From Periplaneta americana (lineage: Eukaryota; Arthropoda; Insecta; Blattodea; Blattidae), in the NCBI RefSeq assembly GCF_040183065.1, contig NC_091122.1:155766455-155830454 (forward strand): 64,000 nucleotides of DNA, read 5' to 3'. Positions 22,104 through 34,303 of the stretch are shown in pieces. The position numbers and the translations under genes were made by a program. The notes beneath the pieces are model-generated. The model searched no databases, was not told the origin of the DNA, and saw nothing but the letters and a program-made list of their open reading frames with translations. Each line of letters opens with the position of its first letter. Positions within the stretch are counted from its first letter, which is position 1.

Positions 22104-24592
22104 ATTTATTTTCTAATTATATACTATCAATGAGTAAAAAGAAGACATATGAAGCACGAAGAACCATACATGTTACGTAATTATTTAAGCACAAGGAACT
22201 GGCCACCTTACTCCATTATCTCCTGGCCTAGTTGACTCATAAGTGGTGCCTTGTTGGTATCACTTGTGAGGTTCAGACCTGTCTTCAGACAGTTGACCAA
22301 ACAATAACAATATTTCATTTCTAGTAAAGGTTCTTGGTATCGCCCTTTTTTTAAGTTTATACTATATTTAATAAAATAAAATTCAATTAAATAATAATAA
22401 TAAAATTACAATTAAACTTGTTGGTTGTTAAAGTAAGTATTCTTACGTTACGCTAATATTAATATATTAATTACAATAATAGTTAAATAATATATTTCGT
22501 AATGTTTTCAATAATTAAAAATAACCTAAACATCTTAGAAATTCACAAGCAATTATTTTAAATTAGAACTATTCAAATCTTAAATCTGGTTTGAAATTCT
22601 TTTCTCAAGTCCTTCAGTATTTCATTATATTTGTTACACTGGTCTTGATTCAAATCAGGTAACAATTTTGGATTAATAAAGTGGTACCCACTGAAACTTG
22701 CGTCTCCCACAATTTCGCTTTCCTTATGAAATCTTTTATTTCTTCATACATTTGCGGTAATAAGAACATTCTTTCCTCGGAGATGGACACAATGACTGAC
22801 TGTTACATCGTAGCGGTTGCAGATGTCTATTCAAACGTCGCGGTCAATGACGTCATCCGGAGATACACGAACTGCTCCTGCATCTTGTTTCACTCTTACA
22901 TTGAAAAAGAGAAAGAGGAGGAAATGCTCTGAGAAGGCCCTATTGAGACGTCTGCTCTAGCTTATACATACCTAGGGGTCCAGGGTTCTATATTCTGGTT
23001 ACGAATCTGGCTATAATGCAACGTGTGTTCATATATAATTCAGTACTCATACTGAAACTGTAGATTATTTTATATTTCTTTGTTAAACTAAGTCTATCTA
23101 ATTTTATTTTATCATCTAATTTTTACATATCTAGAGGTCCAGTGTCCCATATTCTGGCTAAGAATCCGGCTATAAGAATATAAGCATATCTGTTCATATG
23201 TAGGCCTAATTCAGTATTCATATTGAAACTGAAGATTACTTTCTTTTACTTTGTTAAATCAAGTCTATCTAATTTAATTTAATCCTCAAGCTTATACCTA
23301 CCTAGAAGTCCAGGATTCTATGTTCTATCACTCTAGCCTGTGGCAATATAAACCTACGAGTGAAGGTAGTTGTAAAGAAGCGAATATGAAAACCGTAATC
23401 CAATAATATCGTTAATATATTGAAGATAAAATTGTACATTAGAAAAAAAAACGTATAAAGTGTAATATATATAACGAAAGGTGTTTAAAATAGAACTTGA
23501 GTTTTGGAATTATAAAATCTCCTCGTTCCTAGCATGCCTGTATTTATTTTAAAAGTGAAATATAGTTAATGTGCTTCATTTTATAAAGTTTTCTAATGCT
23601 CTTAAGGAAGAATGTTGTTAATGCTCTTCGTATAATTCATGGAAAAAGAGGCAGGAGTGTTTATGTTTACAATATCATCCAAATATATCATATGTTTATG
23701 CAATATTTCGTCTTATACCATGTATAATATTCCAATGAAAAGTGAATATCGCACCTATGGTTATTCCCAGCTTTCTTCTTCTTTCCACGTTCTATTATAA
23801 TGGCACTGCTAACACATACTACTAATATATTTCAAATATCGTACGATGAAGTAATACACGGTTCTGAAAATTGTACAAATAATTAACACGTTTGTTTTGC
23901 ATTATTTTCCAGGAGAGCTAAATTCAAGTATACCACCTAATTTAATTATCTATTTGTCATGTCCGAGAATATGAGATAACGTATGCACTTCTAAACCACA
24001 CGCCTCTGCAGTCAGATTCTTTGTTTGTGAAGAACTGACACGCAAGCATCATAAATTAGTCCTTTAAAAAAATTATATACAAAAATTCCATACTCCTCGC
24101 TTGTGAGTGTAGGACTATCCTTTTGCGTATAACAGATGAAACACCAGAGCCAATTGCAATCCCTTCAAGAGTCAAGAGACATTGTTACGGTAAGTTACAC
24201 ATCACACAAGAGAAAACAATCCACATCTGAATTTGAAAATAAACAGATTCTATCTTCGTTTACAGAGACGGAATTCAGAGCAAAACGTGTTCTATGCTGT
24301 AGGTTGGATATCTCTGTTTAGTCTTAAAGCGATAACACGCGAACCAGTTGACATACAATTGTCATTCTTGTACTGTTGGATTCAGAATTCGGAGCTCTAT
24401 CTAATGGCATAACTTAAAATTCATTCCTAGCCATAAGTATTGTGCGCGCAAGAAACTAATACGCTACGCTTCAGCAAGACTTCGCGACGATTTAACTAGG
24501 CAACACCGCTTCACTGTTACTGGCTAGTCGAGATAGACCGGCCTGAACTAACTCCGCCTTTCATGTATATGCCTTCTTATTCTGAAAGCGCT
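21270..24592. mobile_element. 3.3-kb TIR element, class unknown
   Basis: The left end AGCGGTTTCAGAATAAGAAG and the reverse-complemented right end AGCGCTTTCAGAATAAGAAG continue identically through GCATAT, giving 27-bp inverted repeats with one mismatch. Unit 1 holds the uninterrupted site (GGCTACTAGTAAC at about 2051-2063). Comparison with it implies a duplication of 2-3 bp containing TA. The interior is A/T-rich with an (AAT)n tract and a GGCCACC-type repeat near 22198. A short minus-strand stretch (MYEEIKDFIRKAKLWETQVS, about 22670-22760) could be a gene remnant, but I do not recognise it. Confidence 0.75.
22046..22102. repeat. (AAT)n microsatellite
   Basis: About 18 uninterrupted AAT units inside the 3.3-kb element. 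Confidence 0.95.
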
Positions 24593-24626
24593 TAGTAACA
24601 ACTATGGTAATCGAAAATCAAGCATA

Positions 24627-25736
24627 TGGGCTATTTCACCTCAAATCAACCGAAATATAGAGAAAATTGACCTTGCAATTTTTAAATACAATGAAACTTT
24701 TTCTGTCCGGAGACAGAGGCATCAGAACTTAATAGTGTTTAAATTAATAATATTTAAATTTGTCATATTCTCATAAAATTAGTAACTTTAAACTGTTGTG
24801 ACTCCTAAACCCTTTCAACCAATGATCAAAATCATGGTTTATTTTTATGCTGAGAAGTTAAAGTTTATATTGACATGTAAACAGTTTTTCTTACTTTTTA
24901 TGGACATGGAGAACTTTGGATTTTTCTTCATTAAGACGCCTTTGGCCATGAAAAAATATTTAAAAAATATATGGTTAGTTTCCGCATTGAAAGTACAAAT
25001 AAACACATATTTTTTACTAGTGGTACGTTGATAAGAAAGTATTGAAAATATCAAATAAAGAAAATAAATAGTACGCACGTGAACTAACCAGCTTACTGTA
25101 GGTAGTCGAGACAAGCAAGTCCAGGAGGCAAACACGTGATGTGTCGTCTAGCAGTCATGGCTGGGCTAGCTTTATCACAAGTTTTCATAAACACAGGAGT
25201 AAAATGACGCCCAATGCTCGCTTATCTTCAGCTCTCGGCCAGTGCGTGGGGTACTGCGCCGTTCAAATCTAGGCGTGTGAAAATAATTTATTTAATACCC
25301 TCGAAACTTATTTCCGAGCCACTAATCAAACAATGCCGAATCCCTCTCAATAAGCAATTTTTTTTCTCAATATTTTTTTTTTACATTTTTACAAATGACC
25401 AAAATGCCTGAAAGCAAGTAAAATCAGATTATCTGTCTCTCTGTGCACAATAAAAGCAAGGATTACTTCTTAACATAACCTACCAAATGTGAGCTTCAAA
25501 ATAAGCTCTCGTTCAAAACTCTGCAGTAAATGGTTCCAGAGTTCTGAACGCAGAAAGAGGCTTGTTTTTATAAAATACGCTAAATTTGTCGCTCAATAAT
25601 ACGAAAACCGTTTGAATTTCGATAGTAAATTTTTGAAAATGCACTCCCCTCGGCACCTTGTATAAGCACGGAAAAAAATTAAAGTATAAAAAAAATGCGA
25701 GGTTTTTTACTGATCGATTTCATATGGAATAGCCCG
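24627..25736. mobile_element. TA-flanked TIR element (MITE-like), unit 2
   Basis: Counterpart of 2091-3204 with the same ends and TA on both sides (24625-24626 and 25737-25738). Small indels separate the two copies. Confidence 0.55.
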
Positions 25737-25794
25737 TATGGAAGATAATTACATGGTTCCAGACTTTTGATTCACTCTGTATTTCACTAATGAA

Positions 25795-26036
25795 AGCCAC
25801 CGGCGTGGCTCAGTCGGTTAAGGCGCTTGCCTGCCGGTCTGAAGTTGCGCTCGGCGCGGGTTCGATACCCGATTGGGCTGATTACTTGGTTGGTTTTTTT
25901 CTGAGGTTTTCCCGTAAGGTGAATGCGAGCTAATCTAAGGCGAATCCTCGGCCTCATCTCGCTATCACCAATCTCATCGACGCTAAATAACCTCGTAGTT
26001 GATACAGCGTCGTTAAATAACCAACTAAAAAAAACG
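25795..26036 (+). mobile_element. tRNA-derived SINE, family 1 (unit 2)
   Basis: Same insertion as 3263-3505, with the TCACTAATGAA duplication at 25784-25794 and 26037-26047. Confidence 0.9.
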
Positions 26037-26267
26037 TCACTAATGAACCACCACACTAATCCGCGTAGAAAAATACTACGAAAATCACGTGACTTACGTT
26101 TCCAATATTGATACCACGTTGGTAACCTGCGTAGTAGACCTCGAGCACTCTATCTGTAGAGGTCGCAACATGTCTCAGGTTCTCTGCACTTGTAATTTGT
26201 AACATTTTTCTAGCGAAACTCACAAACAATATTGGTTAACTTTTGGGTATTATTCAATAGAAAATAT

Positions 26268-26625
26268 TCATTCATTCATTCGTTGAGTGTTCTGCCCAAG
26301 GGCAGGTCATTCACTGCAAACACAGCATTCTCCAATCTTTCCTATTTTCTGCCTTTCTCTTTGTCCCCTCATATGTTCCACATATCTTAATGTCGTCTAT
26401 CATTTGATATCTTCTTCTACCCCGAACTCTTCTCCAGTTCACCATTCCTTCCAGTACATCCTTCAGTAGACAGTTTCTTCTCAACCAATGACCCAATCAA
26501 TTCCTTTTTCTCATCTTGATCAGTTTCAGGATCATTCTTTATTCACCCACCCTTTCCAACACAGCTTCGTTTCTTATAGGGTCTGTATATTTCACACGTT
26601 TCATTCATTTCCATATCCACATTTC
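26268..26625 (-). pseudogene. LINE 3' fragment, second family (unit 2)
   Basis: The minus strand encodes HWLRRNCLLKDVLEGMVNWR. A (TGAA)n-like 3' tail is visible as TTCATTCATTCATTC at 26268. Only the C-terminal tail of the LINE protein remains. Confidence 0.6.
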
Positions 26626-27730
26626 AAATGCTTCTATTAGCAGAAATTATTAATATTAGTAATTTGTAAATTTATTTTAATAATATTAGTAAAATCATGA
26701 GGAAGACTACTCCGCGGGGATCGTTACCCCGGCTAACCTGCAGGCCAATTACACAGAATCACCGAAAAAACCAAAAAACCCATATCTCACACTGATATTT
26801 AAACTCATATATAATGAGAATAGATTATGCTTTTAAAATTCGTATTCTAATAACATATGCGATATTTATCTTGCCCATTCAAATTTATTTCAGTCATCCA
26901 TAAAAACTGACAATGTCGTTTTATTCAAAGAGATGTTACATTTGCATTTAGAAGAGTAAATAAACAAATTTGTTTTCACATTCTAAAAAATCCTAAAAAT
27001 TGAGTAAACAGAAACTGAAGATATACAAGGATAACCTCCACACTATAGACTAGGGATGTCAAAGCGCCTCAACTGCGTGTTGGCGTTGTTTTACGATTAC
27101 GTATCAACATCTCAGGTTATTTAGCGTCTGAATGAAATGGTGCTACGCAAGAACGCGCATAACATTTCCTTAAAAGCGATGTTTCTACTTTATCTTGCTA
27201 AAACTTAAACCTTGTTGGAATTGTATTGCTTGTAATATGAACACGTAATATATAGGCACTTCGACATTCCTATTATAGACGAATGGAGAGACTTATAAGA
27301 AAAGAAATCCCGAACATGACGGAAACACGTAGAAGATTTGTGTATGGATAGCAATTTCTTCAAAAATTTGTCAGGAATGTGTGAATGCAGATGAATATTA
27401 TTTTAATAACTTCTATAACACATCAGAACTAATTACGAAATGAAAATATAGCCTATAGTGTCCATAATAATATTAATCAAAAGTAGCCCATACAGGCACA
27501 AATATATGGGAGAATATGGGTACATAATAACGCAATCTCTGCCGGTAATGCAAACCACATACAACCCGATTGTTCGCAGCAGGGAGCCAAGCTGAAAGTC
27601 TTGTGTTGCGAAACAATGCCTGCTCATTCTTTGTCAACCGTCACTGGGATACACACGTTACCCTTTACGAGTACTACTGATGAATTTGGAAAAATAAGTC
27701 GATGCTGTACAAACCGAAGGCTGAGGTACG
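26626..27730. repeat. Pre-array module, unit 2
   Basis: Counterpart of 4086-5193. The GC hairpin is at 26715-26731. The LINE target site is empty (AGTGTCCATAATAATATT near 27457). From about 27546 rightwards it becomes identical to unit 3. Confidence 0.8.
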
Positions 27731-30620
27731 CATAAAGAGACCGATGCGAAAATACGATTAAGTGGCAGAGGTAACACTATAAAGAGACAGACAAGAGAAA
27801 ATACGATTAAGTGACAGAACCAATGACATAAAGAGACAGATGGCAAAAAAATGCTGTTAAGTGATGGAATCAATAACATAGCGAGTGAGATGGCGCGAAA
27901 GTACTGTTAAATGACGGAAACAGTAACATAAAGAGTGAGATGGCGAAAATGCTGTTAAGTGACGGAAACAGTAACATAAAGAGAGAGATGGCGAAAATGC
28001 TGTTAAGTGACGGAAACAGTAACATAAAGAGTGAGATGGCGCGAAAGTACTGTTAAGTGACGGAAACAGTAACATAAAGAGAGAGATGGCGAAAATGCTG
28101 TTAAGTGACGGAAACAGTAACATAAAGAGTGAGATGGCGAAAATGCTGTTAAGTGACGGAAACAGTAACATAAAGAGTGAGATGGCGCGAAAGTACTGTT
28201 AAGTGACGGAAACAGTAACATAAAGAGAGAGATGGCGAAAATGCTGTTAAGTGACGGAAACAGTAACATAAAGAGTGATATGGCGCGAAAGTACTGTTAA
28301 GTGACGGAAATAGTAACATAAAGAGAGAGATGGCGAAAATGCTCTTAAGTGACGGAAACAGTAACATAAAGAGTGATATGGCGCGAAAGTACTATTAGGT
28401 GACGGAAACAGTAACATAAAGAGTGAGATGGTGCGAAAGTACTGTTAAGTGACGGAAACAGTAACATAGAGAGACGGAAGGCAAAAATACTATTAAGTGA
28501 TGGAACCAATAACATAAAGAGACGGAAGGCAAAAATACTATTAAGTGATGGAACCAATAACATAAAGAGACGGAAGGCAAAAATACTATTAAGTGACGCA
28601 ACCAATAACAAAAAGAGACGGAAGGCAAAAATACTATTAAGTGATGGAACCAATAACATAAAGAGACGGAAGGCAAAAATACTATTAAATGACGGAAACA
28701 GTAACATAAAGAGAGAGATGGCGAAAATGCTGTTAAGTGACGGAAACAGTAACATAAAGAGTGAGATGGCGCGAAAGTACTGTTAAGTGACGGAAACAGT
28801 AACATAAAGAGAGACATGGCGAAAATGCTGTTAAGTGATGGAACCAATAACATAAAGAGTGAGATGGCGCGAAAGTACTGTTAAGTGACGGAAACAGTAA
28901 CATAAAGAGTGAGATGGCGAAAATACTGTTAAGTGATGGAACCAGTAACATAAAGAGTGAGATGGCGCGAAAGTACTGTTAAGTGACGGAAACAGTAACA
29001 TAAAGAGTGAGATGGCGAAAAACTGTTAAGTGATGTAACCAATAACATAGAGACAGATGGCGAAATTACGATTAAAGGACGGCGGCCATAACATTAATAG
29101 AAAGACGGCGTCTGTACGATTAAGTGACGGCGTCAATAACGTTAAGAGAGAGACGGCGTCTGTACGATTAAGTGACGGCGTCAATAACGTTAAGAGAGAG
29201 ACGGCGTCTGTACGATAAAGTGACGGCGTCAATAACGTTGAGAGAGAGACGGCGTCTGTACGATTAAGAGGCGGCAGCAAAAACGTTAATAGAGAGAAGG
29301 CGTCTGTACGATTAAGTGACGGCGTCATTAACGTTAAGAGAGAGATGGCGACTGTACGATTAAGTGGCGGCGTCAATAACGTTAAGAGAAAGATGGCGTC
29401 TGTACGATTAAGTGGCGGCAGCAATAACGTTAAGATAGAGACGGCGTCTGTAGGATTAAGTGGCGGCAGCAATAACATTAAGAGAGAGACGGCGGCAGTA
29501 CGATTAATTGGCGGCGGCAATAACATTAAGAGAGAGACGGCGGCAGTACGATTAAGTGGCGGCGGCAATAACATTAAGATAAAGAAGACGGCAGTACAAT
29601 TAATTGGCAGCGGCAATACCATTAAAAGATAGACGGCGGCAGTACGATTAAGTGGCGGCGGCAATAACATTAAGAGAGAGACGACGGCAGTACGATTAAG
29701 TGGCGGCGGCAATAACATTAAGAGAGAGACGGCGGCAGTACGATTAAGTGGCGGCGGCAATAACATTAAGAGAGAAACGGCGGCAGTACGATTAAGTGAT
29801 GGCGGCAATAACATTAAGAGACAGACGGCGGCAGTACGATTAAGTGATGGCGGCATTAACATCAAGAGAGAGACGGCGCTAGTACGATTAAGTAGCGGCG
29901 GCAATAACATCAAGAGAGAGACGGCGGCAGTACGAGTAAGTGATGGCGGCATTAACATTAAGAGAGAGACGGCTGCTGTACGAGTAAGTGATGGCGGCAA
30001 TAACATTAAGAGAGAGACGGCGCTAGTACGATTAAGTAGCGTCGGCAATAACATTAAGAGAGAAACGGCGGCAGTACGATTAAGTGATGGCGGCAATAAC
30101 ATTAAGAGACAGACGGCGGCAGTACGATTAAGTGATGGCGGCATTAACATCAAGAGAGAGACGGCGCTAGTACGATTAAGTAGCGGCGGCAATAACATCA
30201 AGAGAGAGACGGCGGCAGTACGAGTAAGTGATGGCGGCATTAACATTAAGAGAGAGACGGCTGCTGTACGAGTAAGTGATGGCGGCAATAACATCAAGAG
30301 AGAGACGGCGTCTGTACGATTGAGTGACGGCGTCAATAACAGTAAAAGAGAGACGGCGTCTGTACAAATAAGTGACGGTGGCAATAACATTAAGAGAGAG
30401 ACGGCGTCTGTACAATTAAGTGGCGGCAGCAATATCGTTAAGAGAGAGACGGCGTCTGTACGATTAAGAGATGCGGCAATAACAAGAAGAACGAGACGTC
30501 GTCTGTACGATTAAATGACGTTGGCAATAACATTAAGATAGAGACGGCGTCTGTACGATTAAGTGACGGCGAGCATAACATTAAGCGCGAGACGGAGTCT
30601 GTACGTTTAGGAGAGAAATA
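27731..30620. repeat. 48-bp minisatellite array 2 (about 59 units)
   Basis: Same unit and zoning as array 1: 48/50-bp ATGGCG-type units on the left, a short block of GGAAGGCAAAAATACTATT units near 28470-28690, and G/C-rich CGGCGTCTGTACG and CGGCGGCAGTACG units on the right. A six-unit block (288 bp) near 29771-30058 is repeated immediately after itself. This is where the array differs from array 3. Minus ORF 29026-30432 (468 codons) is a pure repeat. Confidence 0.95.
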
Positions 30621-31318
30621 GTGACTGTGAGAAAGTCACAGATAAAATTGTACTGCAAATTTATTTCATGTTCTCTTATTTACCTATTTTATCTTTGTTG
30701 ATAGTATGTAAAATATTGTTGTGGAATAATAAGAGGAAATTTTTGTATTACATTGACTCTTGATATGTGTTCAAATTATTGTAGATATAAAAAGTATTTA
30801 AGGTATTCCTATGTTCGGCTATAGTTGAGAAGGATTTTATATGAACACTCAAATGAAAGTTTTTGACGCGGATGTGAGAGAATAATATTATTGATTAGAT
30901 GTGGGTTATTTGCGATGTTACGATTACGCGCCCTGTATTGTTGTTGCAGTCGCCAAATTCTGCATTTAAACTTGGGCTATTACTGCGTTCCCAGGTACTG
31001 GAAAGGAAAAAAACTTAATACGACAATTTGTAGGTTTCTTTGCTGTTCACTGTAGTACAGTCCGCGTCACCGTTTTTGGAGTGTGAAATAAGTAATGGGA
31101 ACCTTAAGTACGAGTGGTTTACCTTTGTAGCAGTCAGTCTGACAACTGTGTTTGACAAATGGCTGATGTGACGTGTATAGGAAATGGTACCATTCTCAGC
31201 TGAACTAGCAACATGCTCACAAACTGGGCACTATACTCTAGGACACACGCCAAAAACGCTGGCGCCAGCTGTAACAGCTTTCTAAGTTAACAGATGGCAG
31301 CACTGCATCAGTTTATAA
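30621..31318. repeat. Post-array module, unit 2
   Basis: Hairpin CTGTGA-GAAAG-TCACAG at 30625-30641, then the A/T-rich conserved block to about 30880. The stretch onward to the mariner is shared with units 3 and 4. No gene seen. Confidence 0.75.
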
Positions 31319-31838
31319 AGTGGCTGCCATCTAGGACTGTGATATAATTTCTGAATGCGGAAGGTAAAACGCCCATTCGCATGCATGAAAGGCTCAACAT
31401 GGTTTATGGAGATGCAACAGTGGATGTGAGCACTGTTAGACGATAGGTTCACACATGGTCGACCGAGCAGAGTGGACCGTGTTTCATAGCTTTACAGAAG
31501 CTGGAGAGGAAAGACGGTTGGCTGATAAAAACGAAGGGGTCGGCCGGCGACTGCAGTGATTCCACGCAACATCCAGCGAGTTGACGAGATGATGACCTCC
31601 AAGTAATCAATAGATGAATTGTGTCGCATGCTCTTCATCGGTAAAGAAACTGTGATGGACATTATTGATAAACTGGGCTACTCTAAAATTTTGTGCACCC
31701 TAGATAGCTACCAAAAATGTTGATCCACCTGAATAAAGAGGCAAGGAAAGTAGTAGCCTCCAATCTATTGTAGCGCTTCAGTGTGGAAGGGGAGGAGTTC
31801 TTGGCGAAAATTGTGAGATAAGACTTGGGTTCATTTTT
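31319..31838 (+). pseudogene. mariner transposase, N-terminal relic (unit 2)
   Basis: Helix-turn-helix part: TPIRMHERLNMVYGDATVDV followed by STVRRWVHTW in broken frames, then IQRVDEM and SIDELCRMLFIGK, then DKLGYSK. The ATG seen in unit 4 (56589) is GTG here. The catalytic domain is cut off at about 31838 by later sequence. Dead. Confidence 0.75.
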
Positions 31839-31941
31839 ATTATTGAAAGAGATGATTATGATGAATGATATGATATACATCTAAATTATTTGTCTACATG
31901 GGAGGGGAAGGGAAAGTGGACATCTCAACACACAAAAAACA

Positions 31942-32258
31942 CAAACAAATAAATACGACCACACAGGTATATACAAACTCACATGTAATAGTTGCGATAA
32001 GTTCTACATGAACAGACAGGCAGATCATTCCAAACATGCTACAAAGAACACATTAAAGCAATAATCAGAGGACACAATACATCTACATACGCCGATCATA
32101 TAACCAATGCAAACCATACATACAATAACATAAATGCGCACATGGAAATCCTACACATACAACCCAAGAACCAAAAACTCAACACACTAGAACAATACGA
32201 AATATACAAACACGCTGAAACACACCCCGATCAAATCCTCAACACACAGATCAATTTC

Positions 32259-32262
<4 letters not shown>
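31942..32262 (+). pseudogene. Penelope-like element, GIY-YIG endonuclease relic
   Basis: Encodes HTGIYKLTCNSCDKFY and, after a frameshift, RSFQTCYKEHIKAIIRGHN, then INAHMEILHIQPKNQKLNTL and EQYEIYKHAETHPDQ. This is the pattern of the GIY-YIG nuclease at the C-terminus of Penelope-like retroelements (GIY, then C-C-K-FY, then R...KEH...H, then LE-Y-I). The YIG half is lost at the frameshift. A SINE-like tail (31877-31922, similar to 60994-61043) lies just upstream. The reverse transcriptase is not present. Confidence 0.75.

Positions 32263-32305
<43 letters not shown>
32262..32305. repeat. (AC)n microsatellite
   Basis: Pure AC dinucleotides inside the Penelope-like relic. Confidence 0.95.
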
Positions 32306-32307
<2 letters not shown>

Positions 32308-32393
32308 TTTGACTCCACTCTTCAACACCTTTCAAGAATCAAACACACCCACATAACAGGCAGAGAAGTTCGAGATGACGCCGAGATCTAGTA

Positions 32394-32436
32394 GGCTCTG
32401 AGGATGGTGCGTGAAGCACTGAAACAGCTGTAAGCC
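32394..32436 (+). ncRNA. Hammerhead-like ribozyme relic of the Penelope-like element
   Basis: Reads GGCT (stem I), CTGAGGA (CUGANGA core, 32398-32404), a hairpin with GTGC/GCAC (32407-32410 and 32416-32419), GAAA (32421-32424), a self-complementary CAGCTG as minimal stem III, TA as the cleavage dinucleotide, then AGCC closing stem I. One base (T32405) does not fit stem II. Penelope-like elements are known to carry hammerhead motifs with very short stem III. The fit is by eye and activity is doubtful. Confidence 0.4.
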
Positions 32437-32654
32437 GCACAAACTTACATAATTAACACGAGTAAGTCCGCTAGTTGATCAATTAATAGCTTTTAGAATA
32501 TTTTGCAGAAGAATTTGAAAACACAGTCAGGTACTCAATCCGTTTTTAGACAGTTGCGTTCGAGTGGCTGAAATTTACCTGACACTAAATTCACTGTACA
32601 GTTACAGGCAGGCAGGTCCTTTTACAAGCCATAAATTTATGATACGGTACTTAC

Positions 32655-33065
32655 AAATGGTTTTTAGAGAACCCGCAGGTTCATTGCCACCCTCACATAA
32701 GCCCGCCATCGATCCCTATCCTGAGCAAGATTAATCCAGTCAATATCATCATATCCCACCACCCTCAAGTCCATTTTAATATTATTCTCCCATCTACGTC
32801 TCAGCCTCCCCAAAGATTTTTTCCCCCTCAGGTCTCCCAACTAACACTCTATACACATTTCTAAATTCACCCATACGTGCTCCATGCCCTGCCCATCTCA
32901 ACGATTTAATGTTCCTAATTATGTCAAGTGAAGAATACAATGCGTGCAGTTCTGCATTGCGTAACTTGATCCCTCTTAACCCCAAATATTTTCCTAAGCA
33001 CCTTCTTCTCGAACACCCTTAACTACTGTTCCTCTCTCTCAATACCTCTGTTTAACTCCAAGTTC
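32655..33065 (-). pseudogene. LINE 3' fragment, first family
   Basis: The minus strand encodes LYSSLDIIRNIKSLRWAGHG followed by ARMGEFRNVYRVLVGRPEG and the DLRVVGYDDIDW stretch, the same C-terminal tail as in the LINE at 38674-39653. It is more decayed and 5'-truncated. Confidence 0.7.
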
Positions 33066-33809
33066 TGTCTTAATATTTGTAAACGAAAGTTTGTAAGAAA
33101 ACCTTTTGTAGAAATTACCTTTTTTTTACTTTATTGTTAGGCCTACTGCAAAGAGAAAACATTGATTTCTTGTATATCATATTAATCAGAATTAATCTAT
33201 GAGAAAAAAAGTTTCAGAATAGCCCCATTTACAAGCATTCTGTGTTTAAAAGCAGGGTTTCAGATAGTCCCTAAACACAGTGCTTTTCTGAAAGGTGCCT
33301 TTTATTTTTTTTTTAAATACTATGAAGGTTAAAGAACGAAATATTCTGATGAATAGTATATTCAGGCTAACCTACTTCAAATTACTGAAAACAAAACACT
33401 CAGAACAAAGCTACTTTTACAATAACAAAAAAATAGATAGAAATTCTTTGGAATAGCCCCACTTTACTGTAATATCTTCGACGTGATATCCAAATTTAAG
33501 ATCTTCATTTTACCTGTAAAATGTTTGATGTTTTGTAGTGTATATTATATTTGTGTGTCACACTCGAAAGACCTCTTGGAACACATTCATTTTGTGACTT
33601 TCAACATGTACCGGTATTACTTGATTATTAATGTAACCATAGACAACTTGCTCCATCCAAATGTAACTGTTCTCCAATTAAGTTAACTGGAAATATTTTT
33701 ATTTCTATCTTGTAATAAGCTAATAGGCCTTCTTTTTCTTCTTTATAATGACGTAGCAGTCTATTCTCTTCACCCCTTCAATAGGTCTTCTTTACCAGCT
33801 TTGACAAAT
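33066..33809. other. Intervening DNA, nothing recognised
   Basis: A/T-rich. The phrase AATAGCCCCA recurs near 33220 and 33453, possibly an unclassified repeat. No coding signal. Confidence 0.3.
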
Positions 33810-34000
33810 CCTGGTCGGGGCAAGTTACCTGGTTGAGGTTTTTTCCGGGGTTTTCCCTCAACCCAATATGAGCAAATGCTGGGTAATTATCGGTGCTGGA
33901 CCTCGGACTCATTTCACTGGCATTATCACCTTCCCTTCATTCAGACGCTAAATAACCTGGGATGTTGATACAGTGTCGTAAAATAACCTACGGTACTAAA
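33810..34000 (+). mobile_element. SINE family 2, 5'-truncated
   Basis: Starts within GGTCGGGGCAAGTTACCTGG, continues GAGGTTTTTTCCGGGGTTTTC and ends GATACAGTGTCGTAAAATAA. The tRNA-like head is missing. Confidence 0.8.
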
Positions 34001-34093
34001 AAACAGCTTCATGTTTGGTTTATAATTTAAAGTTGAATTCAGTGTTTGATTTTGTCATTCGTTTCTGTACTTAGCTGCATGATCCAAAAGTGG

Positions 34094-34292
34094 GCTGGCC
34101 TTCTATGCCCAAGTTTGCGGGTTCGATCCCGTACCAGGTCGTTGGCATTTAAGTGTGCTTAAATGCGACAGGCTCATGTCAGTACATTTACTGGCATGTA
34201 AAAGAACTCCTGTGGGACAAAATTCCGGAACATCCGGCGACGCTGAAATAACCTCTGCAGTTGCGAGCGTCGTTAAATAAAACATAACATTT
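34094..34292 (+). mobile_element. tRNA-headed SINE, family 3
   Basis: B box GGGTTCGATCCCG, then GCATTTAAGTGTGCTTAAAT, and a tail GAGCGTCGTTAAATAAAAC. An 11-bp target duplication TCCAAAAGTGG lies at 34083-34093 and 34293-34303. The tail core CGTCGTTAAATAA is the same as in family 1. Confidence 0.85.
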
Positions 34293-34303
34293 TCCAAAAG
34301 TGG

